DNA from: Lachnospiraceae bacterium
Lineage (GTDB): Bacteria > Bacillota > Clostridia > Lachnospirales > Lachnospiraceae
Assembly: GCA_024691065.1 (NCBI GenBank)
Contig: JAILOA010000420.1
Location: forward strand, 1-5,471
Length of the DNA: 5,471 nt
Direction of reading: 5' to 3'
The notes below the pieces were generated by a model. The model saw only the letters and a list, made by a program, of their open reading frames with translations. It searched no databases and had not been told where the DNA came from. Of this stretch, positions 5,163-5,471 are shown one piece after another (positions within the stretch are counted from its first letter, which is position 1; every line of letters starts with the position of its first letter). Made by a program: the position numbers and the translations under genes.

Positions 5163-5471
5163 CTATTTTCCGGAAATTAAATCAAAATCTTCCTGAAATT
5201 TTGAAACATCACCATCATACCAGAATTTAAGTGAATTTGAAAGTAAATACTTTCTGTATTCTTCTATATCAATAAGTATTTTATAACAAATATATCGTCC
5301 GTCCCTGTACGCCTCGATATATCCTTTCTCTACAAGCTTCTTTAAAAATGTTGATATTGTCTGCGGCATCATTTTTTTCTTATACTTCTTTTCCAAAAGA
5401 TCCTTTATGAACCATAGCCTGGTACCATTTCCCATGTCCCATACAGTTTTCATTACATATTGTTCCTGAGT
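5163..5471 (-). CDS. BlaI/MecI/CopY-family winged-helix repressor (partial, start beyond right edge)
   Basis: Members of this family are small dimeric DNA-binding repressors. Classic ones control beta-lactamase or copper genes and are inactivated by a membrane protease of the BlaR1 type. The frame is open to the window edge, with 102 codons visible. An internal ATG at 5453 is not the likely start: the codons before it read T-Q-E-Q-Y-V and continue into M-K-T-V-W-D-M-G, matching the first helix of the family (E-x-x-V-M-x-x-x-W). The recognition helix region T-I-S-T-F-L-K-K-L-V-E-K-G-Y-I and the wing Y-R-D-G-R-Y-I-C-Y-K follow, then I-E-E-Y and a short C-terminal dimerisation segment. About 10-25 N-terminal residues are probably missing. 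The target is unknown. The TPR lipoprotein gene begins 40 nt downstream and may be co-transcribed. No blaR1, beta-lactamase or copper ATPase gene is visible. Confidence 0.82.
   Translation of the reverse strand, partial: TQEQYVMKTVWDMGNGTRLWFIKDLLEKKYKKKMMPQTISTFLKKLVEKGYIEAYRDGRYICYKILIDIEEYRKYLLSNSLKFWYDGDVSKFQEDFDLISGK

Overview
The window looks like chromosomal DNA from a low-GC Firmicute, most likely a Clostridia/Lachnospiraceae-type gut anaerobe. The clues are AT-rich intergenic regions with sigma-A-like promoter boxes, AGGA/GGAGG-type ribosome binding sites, a PyrK-type (class 1B) dihydroorotate dehydrogenase partner, a type-2 PyrF, and a BlaI/MecI-family repressor. The genus cannot be fixed from this sequence alone. 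Every supported gene lies on the minus strand, so transcription runs from high to low coordinates.

In transcription order the layout is as follows. (1) A BlaI/MecI-type winged-helix repressor, 5163..5471, open at the right edge, so its true start lies outside the window. (2) A large TPR-repeat lipoprotein, 3554..5122, with a Thr-Asp-Gly minisatellite and an acidic Thr/Glu tail. Beyond its stop codon lies a frame-shifted duplicate of that tail. (3) The ribosome-associated GTPase HflX, 2125..3405. (4) pyrF (1034..1945), pyrK (44..850) and the first codons of a probable pyrD (1..20), which form the start of a de novo pyrimidine operon.

PyrK carries FAD and a [2Fe-2S] cluster and passes electrons from dihydroorotate oxidation on PyrD to NAD+. 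PyrF performs the last step, OMP to UMP. A well-formed promoter (TTTACA, 17 bp, TATAAT) sits between hflX and pyrF and probably starts the pyr transcript, leaving a leader of about 130 nt. I see no convincing PyrR site or attenuator terminator in that leader. A weak second promoter candidate and a nested inverted repeat lie in the unusually long (183 nt) pyrF-pyrK gap.

Housekeeping genes dominate, and I do not see a convincing new multi-gene system. The most unusual signal is at the 3' end of the lipoprotein gene. A perfect 40-bp direct repeat with a 65-bp offset puts a second copy of the C-terminal coding sequence after the stop, in the -1 frame, with its own stop. Together with the 15-bp tandem repeats just upstream, this points to a rapidly changing surface-protein tail. 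No stretch longer than about 300 bases lacks a gene, and I found no tRNA, rRNA, CRISPR array or insertion sequence.
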